From: Bacteriovorax sp. MedPE-SWde
GTDB taxonomy: Bacteria; Bdellovibrionota; Bacteriovoracia; Bacteriovoracales; Bacteriovoracaceae
Assembly: GCA_001874305.1 (NCBI GenBank)
Contig: MPCU01000009.1
Location: 62,001 to 126,000 of the forward strand
Direction: 5' to 3'
Length of the DNA: 64,000 bases
Part shown: piece by piece, positions 21,024-31,648 of the stretch
Layout of the letters: each line of letters begins with the position of its first letter
Numbering within the stretch: position 1 is the first letter of the stretch
Program-made: the position numbers and the translations under genes
The notes under the pieces: generated by a model
What the model was told of the DNA's origin: nothing
The model's input: the letters and a program-made list of their open reading frames with translations, nothing else
Database searches by the model: none

Positions 21024-21750
21024 AATAGAACTTGAAAAGTTAAAGATGGATATTTACAACAAGCTTCACGAACTTAGAGAAAGAGAAGTGAAAGTTGATG
21101 TTAAAAAAGATAAATCATTTGTTACTGAGTTTGATCTTTATATTTCGGATCGTGTAAAAGAGATCTTTTTGAAACGTCATCCAGATTTTCACTTTTATAG
21201 CGAAGAAGATCCTGAAAGCTTTGAGTTTCCAGCAATTGTTTTAGATCCTATTGATGGAACGAGAGAATACGTAAAAGGATATGGAGAGTGTGCTGTCTCT
21301 CTCGCGATTTTACATTCTGATAGAGTTGACGATCCTAATAATTTTGGTTGGATTTATAATCCATTTTCTGGGTTTGAAATATCAAATAATCTACACGTCC
21401 CAGTTGAACAAAGGGAAACAGTGCCACCAACAATTAGTGTAATGGTCTCCAGAAGTGAGTGGGAGAATAATTTAATTCATCATGAACTAGGAAGAGATAT
21501 TGTTGTGACGCCTATGGGGAGTATTGCTTATAAGCTTGGTCTGTTAGCTGGTGGAGCATGTGATGTAGTTGTTTCTAAGAGAGATAAGAACGTTTGGGAT
21601 ATTGCAGCTGGTGTTTTGATTTGTCATTCACGAGGAATTTTATCTTTTTCTGATGGAGAGCCGATTACTCGTCTTAATAAGAAGACTTTTAAAAAGACTT
21701 TTATCTGGGGGAAGCCTAGAGAGATAGATAGAGTTAAAAACCTTATCTAG
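21016..21750 (+). CDS. inositol monophosphatase/3'(2'),5'-bisphosphate nucleotidase (CysQ-like)
   Basis: 'YSEEDPE', 'VLDPIDGTREYVKGYGECAVSLAI', 'VWDIAAGVLI'. Confidence 0.88.
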   Translation: MYRIELEKLKMDIYNKLHELREREVKVDVKKDKSFVTEFDLYISDRVKEIFLKRHPDFHFYSEEDPESFEFPAIVLDPIDGTREYVKGYGECAVSLAILHSDRVDDPNNFGWIYNPFSGFEISNNLHVPVEQRETVPPTISVMVSRSEWENNLIHHELGRDIVVTPMGSIAYKLGLLAGGACDVVVSKRDKNVWDIAAGVLICHSRGILSFSDGEPITRLNKKTFKKTFIWGKPREIDRVKNLI

Positions 21751-22127
21751 TTACAGTTTTCTTTTTTAAATTTTAGCTTTTGTGGTTTTTTGAAACGTAC
21801 TTCAATTAAGTCCTTATCTGGATGACCAAGAGTAAGAGCGTATAGAATTATATGATCTTTGTAGATTTCATACTTTCCTGAATCATCATCACCTACACAT
21901 TTATAATGATCTTTAGATTTCATACAATAGAACTGTGTAGAGTACTTCTTTTTCTTCGTTGTAAATGAGAATAGAGTTTCTTGGTTTTTAGCTTTCGGTA
22001 TAGATGTTGAAAACTCAATATAGTTTTCTTTGTTTTTTGGAAATGTGTGTTTATAGCAAAATCCTTTACCAAAAATAGAAAGACCAAACAGTGCTATAAC
22101 AAATGTTTTTAAAATTAGCTTTTTCAT
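21747..22127 (-). CDS. hypothetical secreted protein
   Basis: N-terminal signal-like segment; directly downstream of the 22136..23095 gene. Confidence 0.55.
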   Translation of the reverse strand: MKKLILKTFVIALFGLSIFGKGFCYKHTFPKNKENYIEFSTSIPKAKNQETLFSFTTKKKKYSTQFYCMKSKDHYKCVGDDDSGKYEIYKDHIILYALTLGHPDKDLIEVRFKKPQKLKFKKENCN

Positions 22128-22135
22128 TCTTATAC

Positions 22136-23095
22136 CTATTTCTTTGAACAGTTTTTTATATCTTCCATGGCACCTTCTTTATAGTTTACTACAATAGATG
22201 GGCCATTGTCGGTTAGCTTATTAATCATCCAATAATTGGTTCTATCTATCGAAGGACAGCCTGCAGAAGTGTAAGCGCCAACGTGTAGGTATTTATAATC
22301 AGCTGCAGCTCTACTATTATTTTTTTGAATACCAATTAGTGCAACAGAAGGGATTTTACCTTTTCCTGTTTTTTTCTTTATCCAACGTCTAATGTTTTCA
22401 TAGTATTTATCTTTGACGCCATTTCTCACTTTAGTGAAGTTGAAGCTTCTATTGTGAGTTATAAAAGCCCCAAGAAGGTTAGTACCTTGGTTTGTTTTAT
22501 TAGAGAAACCTCTTTTCTTTTTACAGGTTCCATAGCCTACAAACGAGTAGTCCTTCTTTATTTGAGGAGTCTTCTTACAAATATCTATGTAGTACATTGC
22601 AGTTTTACACTTAAGTGCCCCGCCGTGTGTAGAAATCCTTTCGTCGTAATCATTAATTATAACTTGGCACTTATTCTTTAAACCATTTGACATCATTTTC
22701 TTTGCGCCACTCTTGGTCAGTCCCATCATCGATTTGTGACTTTTACCTGCTAACTGAAAACATTGATCATTTTTAAACTCTTGTGAGTTCATCTTCATCA
22801 TTTTTAGCGTATATTTAAAGGCTTTTTTAGGGACTTTCCCAGATGCTAATACTTTGTCACAGTTTTGCATCCAGTCTTTACCATAGGACTCAATATGACA
22901 TTCTCTATTTTTTGGAGCATATCTCTTTACGCTTCTTTCTCTTGAGTCTTCTTCTTGGTCGATAAGATCAGGACATGGGTAGAGTTTGAAAGATAGTATC
23001 TCATCAACTTCATCCATTACTTCGGTAACATCAAGACTTGGGGATGCTAAAATAGGCATCCCTATAAAAATAAATAGTATTATTGCTTTTCTCAT
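22136..23095 (-). CDS. probable L,D-transpeptidase catalytic domain protein (YkuD_2-like), secreted
   Basis: Signal peptide; 'LHVGAYTSAGCPSIDRTNYWMINKLTDNGPSIVVNY' resembles the G-C-P/x catalytic segment of murein L,D-transpeptidase-like proteins. Confidence 0.6.
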   Translation of the reverse strand: MRKAIILFIFIGMPILASPSLDVTEVMDEVDEILSFKLYPCPDLIDQEEDSRERSVKRYAPKNRECHIESYGKDWMQNCDKVLASGKVPKKAFKYTLKMMKMNSQEFKNDQCFQLAGKSHKSMMGLTKSGAKKMMSNGLKNKCQVIINDYDERISTHGGALKCKTAMYYIDICKKTPQIKKDYSFVGYGTCKKKRGFSNKTNQGTNLLGAFITHNRSFNFTKVRNGVKDKYYENIRRWIKKKTGKGKIPSVALIGIQKNNSRAAADYKYLHVGAYTSAGCPSIDRTNYWMINKLTDNGPSIVVNYKEGAMEDIKNCSKK

Positions 23096-23100
23096 AACTT

Positions 23101-23130
23101 CTCCACTTCTTTTATCGGTAAAAAGTGGAG
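23101..23130 (-). promoter_or_regulatory. hairpin overlapping the Shine-Dalgarno of the 22136..23095 gene
   Basis: Minus-strand CTCCACTT-TTTACCGATAAAAG-AAGTGGAG-AAGTT-ATG: perfect 8-bp stem containing the SD GGAG. Confidence 0.55.
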
Positions 23131-23156
23131 GTAGCTTTAACGTTTAAGGTATTGAT

Positions 23157-26100
23157 TTAATTGAAGATATCTTCGAAGTCTTTCATTGTAAGCTTACCTG
23201 TGAATAGGTTGTCATCATCCTCAGGAAGAAGGTCTTTAAAGAGCTCTCTTTTAAGATCTTGTAGCTTAAGGACTTTCTCTTCAACAGTATCCTTGATAAC
23301 AGGCTTAAAGACTGTAAGCTTATTTTTTTGACCAATTCTATAGGCCCTATCAATTGCCTGACTTTCTACGGCAGGGTTCCACCAAGGGTCCATTATAAAA
23401 ACATAACTTGCGGCAGTTAGGTTGAGACCAACACCACCGGCCTTGAGTGAAATAAGGAATAGGGGAGTTTCACCTGATTGAAAGGCATCAACTGATTTTT
23501 GTCTCTTCTTTATACTTTGAGATCCATCAATTCGACTATACTTCCAGCACTTATCGTTAAAGGCCGTTTCAATTATATCGAGATAAGTTGTAAACTGAGA
23601 GAAGATAATCGCTTGGTGACCTTCTTCTAATAGCTGCTGAACATTCTCTAATAGGAATTGAACCTTTGTAGATTCAAGATGTTTATAATGCCTTGTTGTA
23701 GATGTTGCATCGTGGTTTTGCCATAGACAACTCTGTCTTAGCTCTAAAAGTCCTTTTAGAATCTCTCCATACTTCTTTTTCTTAGGAGCAGAATTAATTT
23801 TAAGTTTTATAGACTTTAACTTATCAACATAGAAGTTTCTTTCTTGATCATTGAACCCGAGAACAACAGAGTTTTCTACCTTAGGTGGAAGATCTGTTAG
23901 AACCTGCGCTTTAGTTCTTCTTAGAATAAAAGGAGCAGCAGACTTACGTGCAAAAATTCTCGACTTAGGAGTAGAGTTAGATCGAATAAACCTTAAATCA
24001 CCCCAGATACCAGGAATTGCGAGATCTATAATATTATAGAATTCAGCTAAATCATTTTCTACAGGTGTACCAGTAAGGCATATTCTGTAGTTAGCCTTGA
24101 TCTTTCTAGCTGCGTAAGCACCAAGGGATCTCATATTCTTTAAATGTTGAACTTCATCCATGATGAAGATATCAAAATTCTCTTTTTCAAGGTGAGTGTC
24201 AAGCTCACGCTTTAAGATTCCATAACTAGTTAAAATAATCTTCTTATCTTTTGGAAAGTCTCTATTTGCACCATGGAAAATATGGACATCAATGTTTGAG
24301 AACTTCTTAAATTCATTTTCCCAGTTTAGTAGAATAGAAACAGGACAAACAATGAGAACTTTATCGATCTTGTCATAGATACTTTCAAGAAAACAAATTG
24401 TCTGAATCGTCTTACCAAGACCCATATCATCCGCAAGACATGCTCCAAGCTTATTCTCGTAAAGAAATCTAAGCCAGTTATATCCAGTCTTTTGATACTT
24501 TCTTAGGATTTTATCAAATGGGGGAGGTACGTCATATTGAGGCATTTTCTCTAGAGTTTGAAGCTTCTCACAAAGCTCAATCTCCTCCTGAGTAAGAGCA
24601 CCTTCAAGACCAAGTTTTTTAAGTTCGAAGAGCTCAAAGATTCTCGCCCTATTAAATGGAAGGATAAACTTCTTAAAGTGTCCTTCTTGAACTTCTTCTT
24701 TAGTCTCTATTTTAGTGTATTTGTTAACGAACTTTAGTAGATCTCGTTGGTCGTTATTTAGAAGTACAACGCCATCTTTAGTGATCGCTATATTATTTTC
24801 TAAATCAGCGTTTTTAATAACTTCTAGATCGTCATCAGATACTTCTAGCTCAAGGTCAAACCAGCCACTACGACCAATCTGCTTTCTTTCAAAACGAATT
24901 CTTGAACTCCAACTACTAAGTTCTGCTTTGTTGTAAAAGACTTGAACACCATAGGGAGTAGTCATTGAGTAGAACTTTGTAAGTCCTTGAACCATTCCAT
25001 TCATCGAAAGTTGAAATATTAATTCATTAGTATCTTTATATGAATATGAATAACGAAAGAATTGATCTCCAAAATCTTGAACCATAGAGTTGAAAATCTG
25101 TAGTATTACTTTGTTATCAAACTTATAAAATTTCTTATTCTCTAGATCGTAGTTAAGAGTTATTTCTTTTTTTGAAAGATCTTCGATTCCACGAATCCAT
25201 TGATTTTTCTTTGATTTACCAGAAAGAGTTTTTTTATAATCTTCATTTCCGATTTGGTAGTAATTATTTACTTCTTGCAGGAAGTTATAGGCCTCAGACT
25301 TCTTTCTAAAAATATCGAGAGCACCACCATCAAATGATAGCATCCCTAGGAATAGGGGAGGTCTACATCTTTTTTCTTCACTATTAAAGTACTCTAGAGA
25401 GAAATTGCTATATCCCTTTCTGTCACTGTTTGAGATATATACTCTAAGATTAGGCTCTTCAATTTCATCAACTGTTGTGTCTACGCCGTGTCCCTGTAAG
25501 GAAACAAGATCGGCAACTCTTCTGTTTAAGCAAAGATTCAGAACATTATCTATTGTCAGAGTATGGATATTTGCTCTGATAGTCGATATGAGTTCTTTTA
25601 TTTCTGGAGGAAGAAAATATACTTCCCCCGATTCCCAGTTGAATAAATAGAGGCTCTCAAATATTGAGATTTTTTTAGAAAGCTTTCCGTCTTCTTGGTA
25701 AGCAAATCTAATACTGTCTTTAACGCTTTCTTTAAAGTCAGCAGAGAACTCTTCTTTCGGAGCAATATTTATAACGAGCTTTCCATCGAACTTACTTGGG
25801 ATTGGAAAGTCTATAGTCTTCTTATTTGTTAGCGTGTATCTAAGGCTTGAATATGTTGGTGAAAGTGGAGCATTTTCTAGCTCGTATGGTCCACTAACTA
25901 TTGTACCGTAGTCAAGGGCATGTACCCCATGTCCTCCAAGAAATGGAAGATTCATATCATTGCTTTGTTCTGTATCAATAGTTGCTTGATAGAATAGATA
26001 TAGAGCGGCAGTGTGGTGACAGTGTTGTTTGTCAGTCCACTCAAGGCAGTCACAAGTTGTTGCAAGTGGTCCCTCTTCTGTGTTCTCTAGTCTCTTTTTA

Positions 26101-26285
26101 AAAACTATTTTAGATTGGTGGGCCTTGTTATCTTTAACAATCCCTGTTGCGATTAGGAAGCCATCCATATCTCCTTTTTTAAAGGAGAGGGACACTTTTC
26201 CAAGTTGAACAAGCTTCTTGGCCTTTTGAATTAAAAGGACGGAGAAGTAGTTTTCTGGCTTATTTTCAGCTGTCATATTTTCCAT
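23157..26285 (-). CDS. SNF2-family helicase with SWIM zinc finger
   Basis: 'CDCLEWTDKQHCHH' SWIM; 'GACLADDMGLGKTIQ', 'DEVQH', 'ISLKAGGVGLNLTAASYVFIMDPWWNPAVESQAIDRAYRIGQ'. Confidence 0.95.
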   Translation of the reverse strand: MENMTAENKPENYFSVLLIQKAKKLVQLGKVSLSFKKGDMDGFLIATGIVKDNKAHQSKIVFKKRLENTEEGPLATTCDCLEWTDKQHCHHTAALYLFYQATIDTEQSNDMNLPFLGGHGVHALDYGTIVSGPYELENAPLSPTYSSLRYTLTNKKTIDFPIPSKFDGKLVINIAPKEEFSADFKESVKDSIRFAYQEDGKLSKKISIFESLYLFNWESGEVYFLPPEIKELISTIRANIHTLTIDNVLNLCLNRRVADLVSLQGHGVDTTVDEIEEPNLRVYISNSDRKGYSNFSLEYFNSEEKRCRPPLFLGMLSFDGGALDIFRKKSEAYNFLQEVNNYYQIGNEDYKKTLSGKSKKNQWIRGIEDLSKKEITLNYDLENKKFYKFDNKVILQIFNSMVQDFGDQFFRYSYSYKDTNELIFQLSMNGMVQGLTKFYSMTTPYGVQVFYNKAELSSWSSRIRFERKQIGRSGWFDLELEVSDDDLEVIKNADLENNIAITKDGVVLLNNDQRDLLKFVNKYTKIETKEEVQEGHFKKFILPFNRARIFELFELKKLGLEGALTQEEIELCEKLQTLEKMPQYDVPPPFDKILRKYQKTGYNWLRFLYENKLGACLADDMGLGKTIQTICFLESIYDKIDKVLIVCPVSILLNWENEFKKFSNIDVHIFHGANRDFPKDKKIILTSYGILKRELDTHLEKENFDIFIMDEVQHLKNMRSLGAYAARKIKANYRICLTGTPVENDLAEFYNIIDLAIPGIWGDLRFIRSNSTPKSRIFARKSAAPFILRRTKAQVLTDLPPKVENSVVLGFNDQERNFYVDKLKSIKLKINSAPKKKKYGEILKGLLELRQSCLWQNHDATSTTRHYKHLESTKVQFLLENVQQLLEEGHQAIIFSQFTTYLDIIETAFNDKCWKYSRIDGSQSIKKRQKSVDAFQSGETPLFLISLKAGGVGLNLTAASYVFIMDPWWNPAVESQAIDRAYRIGQKNKLTVFKPVIKDTVEEKVLKLQDLKRELFKDLLPEDDDNLFTGKLTMKDFEDIFN

Positions 26286-26370
26286 ATATCTAAACTATTT
26301 CTAAAGCTTCTATTATATAGGAAAAACCGTGATTTATATATGTGGAACTTAATAAAAATAATTACTTGAT

Positions 26371-26400
26371 AAAAAAAGGCCCCTATAAAAATAGAGGCCT
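26371..26400 (-). terminator. Rho-independent terminator of rpoD
   Basis: Minus strand GGCCTCTATTTTTATAGGGGCC followed by TTTTTTT. Confidence 0.85.
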
Positions 26401-26425
26401 TGATTATCTAATAATTTAATTTTTT

Positions 26426-28174
26426 CTAGTTATTATCTAGATAAGCTTTAAGAAGTTTTGCTCGAGATGGATGTCTCAGCTTTCTCAATGCTTTTGCTTC
26501 GATCTGTCTAATACGCTCTCTTGTAACGAAGAAATCTTGACCAACTTCCTCAAGTGTATGGTCTGATTTTTCACCAATACCAAAACGCATTCTTAGTACT
26601 TTTTCTTCTCTTGGAGTAAGAGTTGAAAGTACAGATCTTGTTTGTTCAGAAAGAGTAATACTCATAACAGCATCTGCTGGAGAGATAATCTTCTTATCTT
26701 CAATGAAGTCACCTAGAGATGAATCTTCTTCTTCACCAATTGGTGTTTCAAGAGAGATCGGCTCTTTTGATATCTTCTGAACTTTCTTAACTTTATCAAC
26801 AGGCATTTCCATTCTCTCTGCAATTTCTTCAGGAGTTGGCTCTCTACCTAGTTCTTGGATAAGTTGTCTTTGTGTTCTAACCATCTTGTTGATTGTTTCA
26901 ATCATGTGAACTGGGATACGAATAGTTCTTGCTTGGTCAGCAATAGCTCTTGTAATCGCCTGTCTAATCCACCAAGTAGCATAAGTTGAGAACTTGTAAC
27001 CACGACGATACTCGAATTTATCAACGGCTTTCATAAGACCGATGTTTCCTTCTTGAATAAGGTCAAGGAACTGTAGCCCTCTGTTTGTGTATTTCTTAGC
27101 AATAGAAACAACTAGTCTTAAGTTAGCTTCAACAAGTTGAGATTTTGCAATATCAGCTCTTTCTTCACCGCTTAAGATAATTTTATATACTCTTTCAATA
27201 TCGTCGTAACTCATACCTGCTTCAAGAGATAATCTTCTTAGCTTTCTAAGGATGTCTTCTTGGTTTCTAACAAGCTGCTCTACTTTGGCATCAGTAGTAT
27301 AAAGTTCTTTTGCAAATGCTCTCTTAAAAGCATCGTCTTCCATAATTTGATCATAAAGAACTTTGTAGTCTTCAAGATTTGGAACTTCTAAGAACTTAAA
27401 GATTCTTTCTTGTTGCTCATAAAGGTCTTTAAATTGTAGGAAGTATTTCTTAACAGGCTCAACAAAGCTGTTAATGATTTTTCTGTTAAAAGTAAGATCC
27501 GCTAAAACTAGAGAGATCTCATTAATTTCAGTTTGTTCTTTTTCGTTGTACTTTCTAAGTGTTCCATCTTCGTTGATTGTTTCATCTAATAGGCTTTGAA
27601 GTCTGTCACAAACAGAGAAGATAACTTCTTTAGTTTTCTCAATGTCTTTATTTGATGACTCGTCATCCAGTCCACGTACTAATTCTTTTACAAATTCTTT
27701 GTGATCCTCAAGTCCTGAGATCTTTTCTTTTAATTTGATAATTTCTTGAATCGCGTGTGTAGACTTTAGAGATGAAAGAATAATTTCTCTTTCACCTTCT
27801 TCAATTTCTTTAGCAATAACGACTTCACCTTCTCTTGTGAGTAGGGCAACTGATCCCATTCTCTTAAGGTAAAGTTTAACTGGATCTGTAGAAGCACTTC
27901 TTAATTCAGCTCTTTCTTCTTTTGAGAGAGTTTCTTCGATGATTTCTGTACCGTCTAATTTGATACCTTCATCTTCCTCTTCTACAACTTCGACCTGAAT
28001 GTCGATGCTTTCTTCTTGAACCGCAAGCATGATGTCATCAACATCATCTGGCTCAATAATACTCGCTGGAATCGCGTCGTTGATTTCTTCTGGAGTAAGG
28101 TAAGTTTGTTCTTTTCCTCTTCCAATTAATTTTGAGAAATCTTTCGATTTTAAAAAGGCTGCAGCGCTAGACAT
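26426..28174 (-). CDS. rpoD: RNA polymerase primary sigma factor
   Basis: '[65 protein letters not shown]', C-terminal '[21 protein letters not shown]'. Confidence 0.98.
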   Translation of the reverse strand: MSSAAAFLKSKDFSKLIGRGKEQTYLTPEEINDAIPASIIEPDDVDDIMLAVQEESIDIQVEVVEEEDEGIKLDGTEIIEETLSKEERAELRSASTDPVKLYLKRMGSVALLTREGEVVIAKEIEEGEREIILSSLKSTHAIQEIIKLKEKISGLEDHKEFVKELVRGLDDESSNKDIEKTKEVIFSVCDRLQSLLDETINEDGTLRKYNEKEQTEINEISLVLADLTFNRKIINSFVEPVKKYFLQFKDLYEQQERIFKFLEVPNLEDYKVLYDQIMEDDAFKRAFAKELYTTDAKVEQLVRNQEDILRKLRRLSLEAGMSYDDIERVYKIILSGEERADIAKSQLVEANLRLVVSIAKKYTNRGLQFLDLIQEGNIGLMKAVDKFEYRRGYKFSTYATWWIRQAITRAIADQARTIRIPVHMIETINKMVRTQRQLIQELGREPTPEEIAERMEMPVDKVKKVQKISKEPISLETPIGEEEDSSLGDFIEDKKIISPADAVMSITLSEQTRSVLSTLTPREEKVLRMRFGIGEKSDHTLEEVGQDFFVTRERIRQIEAKALRKLRHPSRAKLLKAYLDNN

Positions 28175-28213
28175 AAAAGTTTTCTCCTAAGATCATATAA
28201 TTGCCTTTCGGCT

Positions 28214-30160
28214 TTATTTGAGACTGTGTAATTTCTTTTCGATACCGTGTATTTCAATCATAAGAGTAGTTAGTTCATCTTCAGTTCTTACGTTCATTCT
28301 CTTGATACGTAACTCTGCTTTTTTCTCTCTTAGATTTTCTTTGATTAAATTTTTTCCTAAATCTACGATCATCTTTTTTGCTTTTTCTGCATCAAGAGTT
28401 AAACCTGTATATTTTGCAACGGCCTTATTTACTAGTTCTTCTAAGTCGAAGTCTTTCGCGATTGCTAATGCAAAGTTTTTAAACTCTTTGATATCGATTT
28501 CAAAAATGATTTCACGTAATTTTAGAACATACTCTTTTACCCTATCTGAGCCCATAAAATCAAGTAAATCGCTCATTTCATCATACTCAAGGCAATTCGG
28601 ATATTCAATTAATGTCATCACTAAAATCTCTTCAACTTTAGAGATTTTATTCGTGTCATTTGGCATCTCAATTGCAGGAGGTGCTTCGTTTAAATACTCT
28701 TGAATTTGGATCTCTTCTTCGGCAAGAATTGATGGTGGGGGACCCATTTCGTATGGAGCATATTCCGGAATATTTTGTTGATTACTTGGTTGTTGACTCT
28801 TTTGTTGAGGCTGCGCAGATCTTGAAAAACCTTGAGAGCCCTGTGAGTCTTTAGAACTGAGAAAGTTACCATAGTCTTCAAGAATTTTGTCTGAAGCAGA
28901 CTTGAGACCAAGTCTTTCTGCCCATTTGATCAGTCTCTCCGTGGCCTTAAGGTCTTTCTTAAGTGGAGAAACAATTTCAAATGCATCTTGAAGAAGTTTG
29001 AGCTTGGTATCTATAAGCTCTATTGGCTGATCTGGACAAAGCTGATCAAACTGAAAGTCGATAAACGGCTTTGCTGTATCAATTTTTGTTTGAAGCGCAA
29101 TTGATCCTTCGGCAATCAGGAAGTCGTCTGGATCCTTGTGTGGAGAGAACTCAACATACTTAGGAATGATTCCAGCGGCTAATAGCATTTTATTTATACG
29201 GATAGATGCATCCATTCCTGCGTTGTCAGAATCCAGAGCTAAAGTAATATTCTTTGTAAGAGACTTTAAAGTTCTTAACGAATTATCACCAAGCGCAGTT
29301 CCCATGATAGCAACAGAATGCTCAAATCCTTTTCTAAATGCCGAGACCTGGTCCATATTTCCTTCCACTAGAAGGACGGAGTCCCTCTTTCTAATAAAAG
29401 GTTTTGCAAGATGAAGACCATAGAGGAGGTTTCTCTTGTTAAATATTAAAGACTCTTTTGAATTCATGTACTTAGCTTTCTGATAGTCATGAATAGCACG
29501 ACTAGTGAAACCTATTATTTTCCCGTAGTGGTCCCAGATAGGAAACATTATTCGGTCCCTAAAGGTATCATAATGGGACTGTCTTTCTCTATCGATCTTA
29601 ACAAGACCAGTTTCAATAGCAGCGTTTAGAACACCCTGCTGGTCCTTCTTTGGAAGAGTCGATATATAATTTAGAATGGTATTTTTCTTTGGGGCGAAAC
29701 CAAGCTTATATTCTTTAACAAGGTTGTCTGGAATCTCTCTCTTCTTCATGAAGTCCGTGAACTCTTGAGGGTGAGATTTCATTCCTATCTGATGATAGAT
29801 TTCACTCGCGGCCTTAGTTATTTTCTCTGCATAGACTAGCTCTTGTGATTTCTCTTTCTTATCTGTGTAAGAGTCGAAGTCTATTCCAAACTTTTCACAA
29901 ATATCTTTAAGTGATTCTACAAAGCTGAGGCTGTTGAGATTCATTACAAAATCAAAATGAGTAGTTCCCGCACCACAAGCGAAGCATTTATAGATTCGCT
30001 TTTCATCTGAAACACTCATCGAAGGATTCGAGTCAGCGTGGAAAGGACAGACACCCATGTGATTAGATGACTTTCTAGTTAAAAGAACGCCGTATCTCTG
30101 AATAAGCTCAGAGATAGGTATTTCATTAACTATCTTTTCACGCAGCTGCTGTAATGACAT
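28214..30160 (-). CDS. dnaG: DNA primase
   Basis: Zinc finger 'CPFHADSNPSMSVSDEKRIYKCFACGAG', TOPRIM 'VLLVEGNMDQVSAFRKG'. Confidence 0.97.
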   Translation of the reverse strand: MSLQQLREKIVNEIPISELIQRYGVLLTRKSSNHMGVCPFHADSNPSMSVSDEKRIYKCFACGAGTTHFDFVMNLNSLSFVESLKDICEKFGIDFDSYTDKKEKSQELVYAEKITKAASEIYHQIGMKSHPQEFTDFMKKREIPDNLVKEYKLGFAPKKNTILNYISTLPKKDQQGVLNAAIETGLVKIDRERQSHYDTFRDRIMFPIWDHYGKIIGFTSRAIHDYQKAKYMNSKESLIFNKRNLLYGLHLAKPFIRKRDSVLLVEGNMDQVSAFRKGFEHSVAIMGTALGDNSLRTLKSLTKNITLALDSDNAGMDASIRINKMLLAAGIIPKYVEFSPHKDPDDFLIAEGSIALQTKIDTAKPFIDFQFDQLCPDQPIELIDTKLKLLQDAFEIVSPLKKDLKATERLIKWAERLGLKSASDKILEDYGNFLSSKDSQGSQGFSRSAQPQQKSQQPSNQQNIPEYAPYEMGPPPSILAEEEIQIQEYLNEAPPAIEMPNDTNKISKVEEILVMTLIEYPNCLEYDEMSDLLDFMGSDRVKEYVLKLREIIFEIDIKEFKNFALAIAKDFDLEELVNKAVAKYTGLTLDAEKAKKMIVDLGKNLIKENLREKKAELRIKRMNVRTEDELTTLMIEIHGIEKKLHSLK

Positions 30161-30190
30161 ATGAGTATGGTTCTCTATTAAAAAATGTTT

Positions 30191-30895
30191 CTATGAAGGT
30201 TTATTTGATCTTAGAACAAACGCCTTGATATTGACACCTTGACCGAGAAAAATCTTTTCAAATTTCGTCTTAAAACTTGCTAGGAAGTGCTCTGGCGCCT
30301 CGTTCCATAAGTCAGTAGAAGAAAACTCAAGAGTGAAAAGGTCTTGATTTTCAATGACTTCCTTCATCCACTCACCATATCCGTCATGATCAGTTTTTAT
30401 GAAGAAATATCCACCTGGTTTTAGAACCTTATAGGCCCTTTCAAGAAATGGCTTTTGGAAAAGTCTCTTCTTATTATGTCTGGCTTTTGGCCATGGATCA
30501 GGAAAGAAGTAAAAGATCTTATCTAGTTCACTATCATCGAACATATATTCGACTCTTTCACCCTTTGCTCTTAGGTATCTGAAGTTTTGGTGAGGGTGTC
30601 TCGATAGTTTCTTAGCAAGAGCGTAGCTTCTCTTAAATCTATAATCGAGTCCTACGTAGTTGATTTCAGGATTATTTTCACTGAACTCAAGCATGAAGTG
30701 TCCGTAACCACTTCCTATCTCTAGTGCAAGCTCAGCATCTCTTTTAAATACTTCTGAGTTCCACTTTCCACGATTGGCCTCTGCTTCGTGATCACGAAGT
30801 ACAAACCCTTCATATTCTGACAACTTATCATGGTAAGGATTCTTGTGTGTATATTCAAAATCTTCAGTAAATGTCTTATCTACTTTCTTATCCAA
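30191..30895 (-). CDS. trmB: tRNA (guanine-N7)-methyltransferase
   Basis: 'LALEIGSGYGHFMLEFSENNPEINYVGLDYRFKRSYAL', 'FYFFPDPWPKARHNKKRL'. Confidence 0.93.
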   Translation of the reverse strand: MDKKVDKTFTEDFEYTHKNPYHDKLSEYEGFVLRDHEAEANRGKWNSEVFKRDAELALEIGSGYGHFMLEFSENNPEINYVGLDYRFKRSYALAKKLSRHPHQNFRYLRAKGERVEYMFDDSELDKIFYFFPDPWPKARHNKKRLFQKPFLERAYKVLKPGGYFFIKTDHDGYGEWMKEVIENQDLFTLEFSSTDLWNEAPEHFLASFKTKFEKIFLGQGVNIKAFVLRSNKPS

Positions 30896-31017
30896 AAGTT
30901 GCTCCAGTAAAGTGAATTTAAATGTTGCACTTAGTTAACAGAAATAGAGTAATTCGACAAGCGAAGGGAGCATTTTAATGAATTTTTTGACTTAATTATT
31001 TGAAATTTGAGGAGTGT

Positions 31018-31278
31018 TCACTTTTTCAGGAGGTCTGAGATTATTTGGGCAGCTTTTTTGGCCATGGCGGGATCCTTTAGCTTCTTTTCAATCGCTTTTT
31101 TGAACATCTCGATCTCGGTTTTCTCTTGAGTGTTCTTTTCTTTAGAGTTCTTAGATCTATCGATTGCTGGTTCCATATCGCTCTTCTCTTTATTAGAAGT
31201 GGTGAGCTTCTTGTTTAGAGATTTCTCACCACTTGTCTTATTTTCTTTAAATAGATTTTTAAATTTTCTAGCTGGCAT
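31018..31278 (-). CDS. small Lys/Glu-rich hypothetical protein
   Basis: ORF only; follows 31282..31506 closely. Confidence 0.5.
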   Translation of the reverse strand: MPARKFKNLFKENKTSGEKSLNKKLTTSNKEKSDMEPAIDRSKNSKEKNTQEKTEIEMFKKAIEKKLKDPAMAKKAAQIISDLLKK

Positions 31279-31281
31279 TGA

Positions 31282-31506
31282 TTAAGCAGCTGCTTCAGGA
31301 GAGGTTTTACCTTTTCTGATTTTGCTAACTCTTTCCATATGATCTTCAATAACTTCATATAGCTCTAGATCAGTAGTATATGGATCCATACCTTCTGGCA
31401 TTGTAGAGTAAACAACTTCTTCATTTACTTCTGCGAAGATATACCAAGTATTTCCAAGTTTTTGAAAAAGTACGTCTTTGCTCTTTTGTTGTGCAGTTGT
31501 ATTCAT
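31282..31506 (-). CDS. small hypothetical protein
   Basis: ORF with SD-like 'GGAGGGAATATG' on the minus strand. Confidence 0.55.
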   Translation of the reverse strand: MNTTAQQKSKDVLFQKLGNTWYIFAEVNEEVVYSTMPEGMDPYTTDLELYEVIEDHMERVSKIRKGKTSPEAAA

Positions 31507-31648
31507 ATTCCCTCCTGGATAGTTAGATAAGAGAAGCGTCGATGCTTCTATTGGTTACATCTAGCTTTTCGGGAGGGATAAAGCATTTCTTAGAAATATT
31601 AGGCTTTATTTACGAAGCGGAAAAGAATGCCTTAAATAGGCTAAGTGT

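Noticed and set aside
28218-28703. 161-aa plus-strand ORF opposite dnaG
   Set aside because: Antisense to the conserved primase; Phe/Ser-rich shadow ORF.
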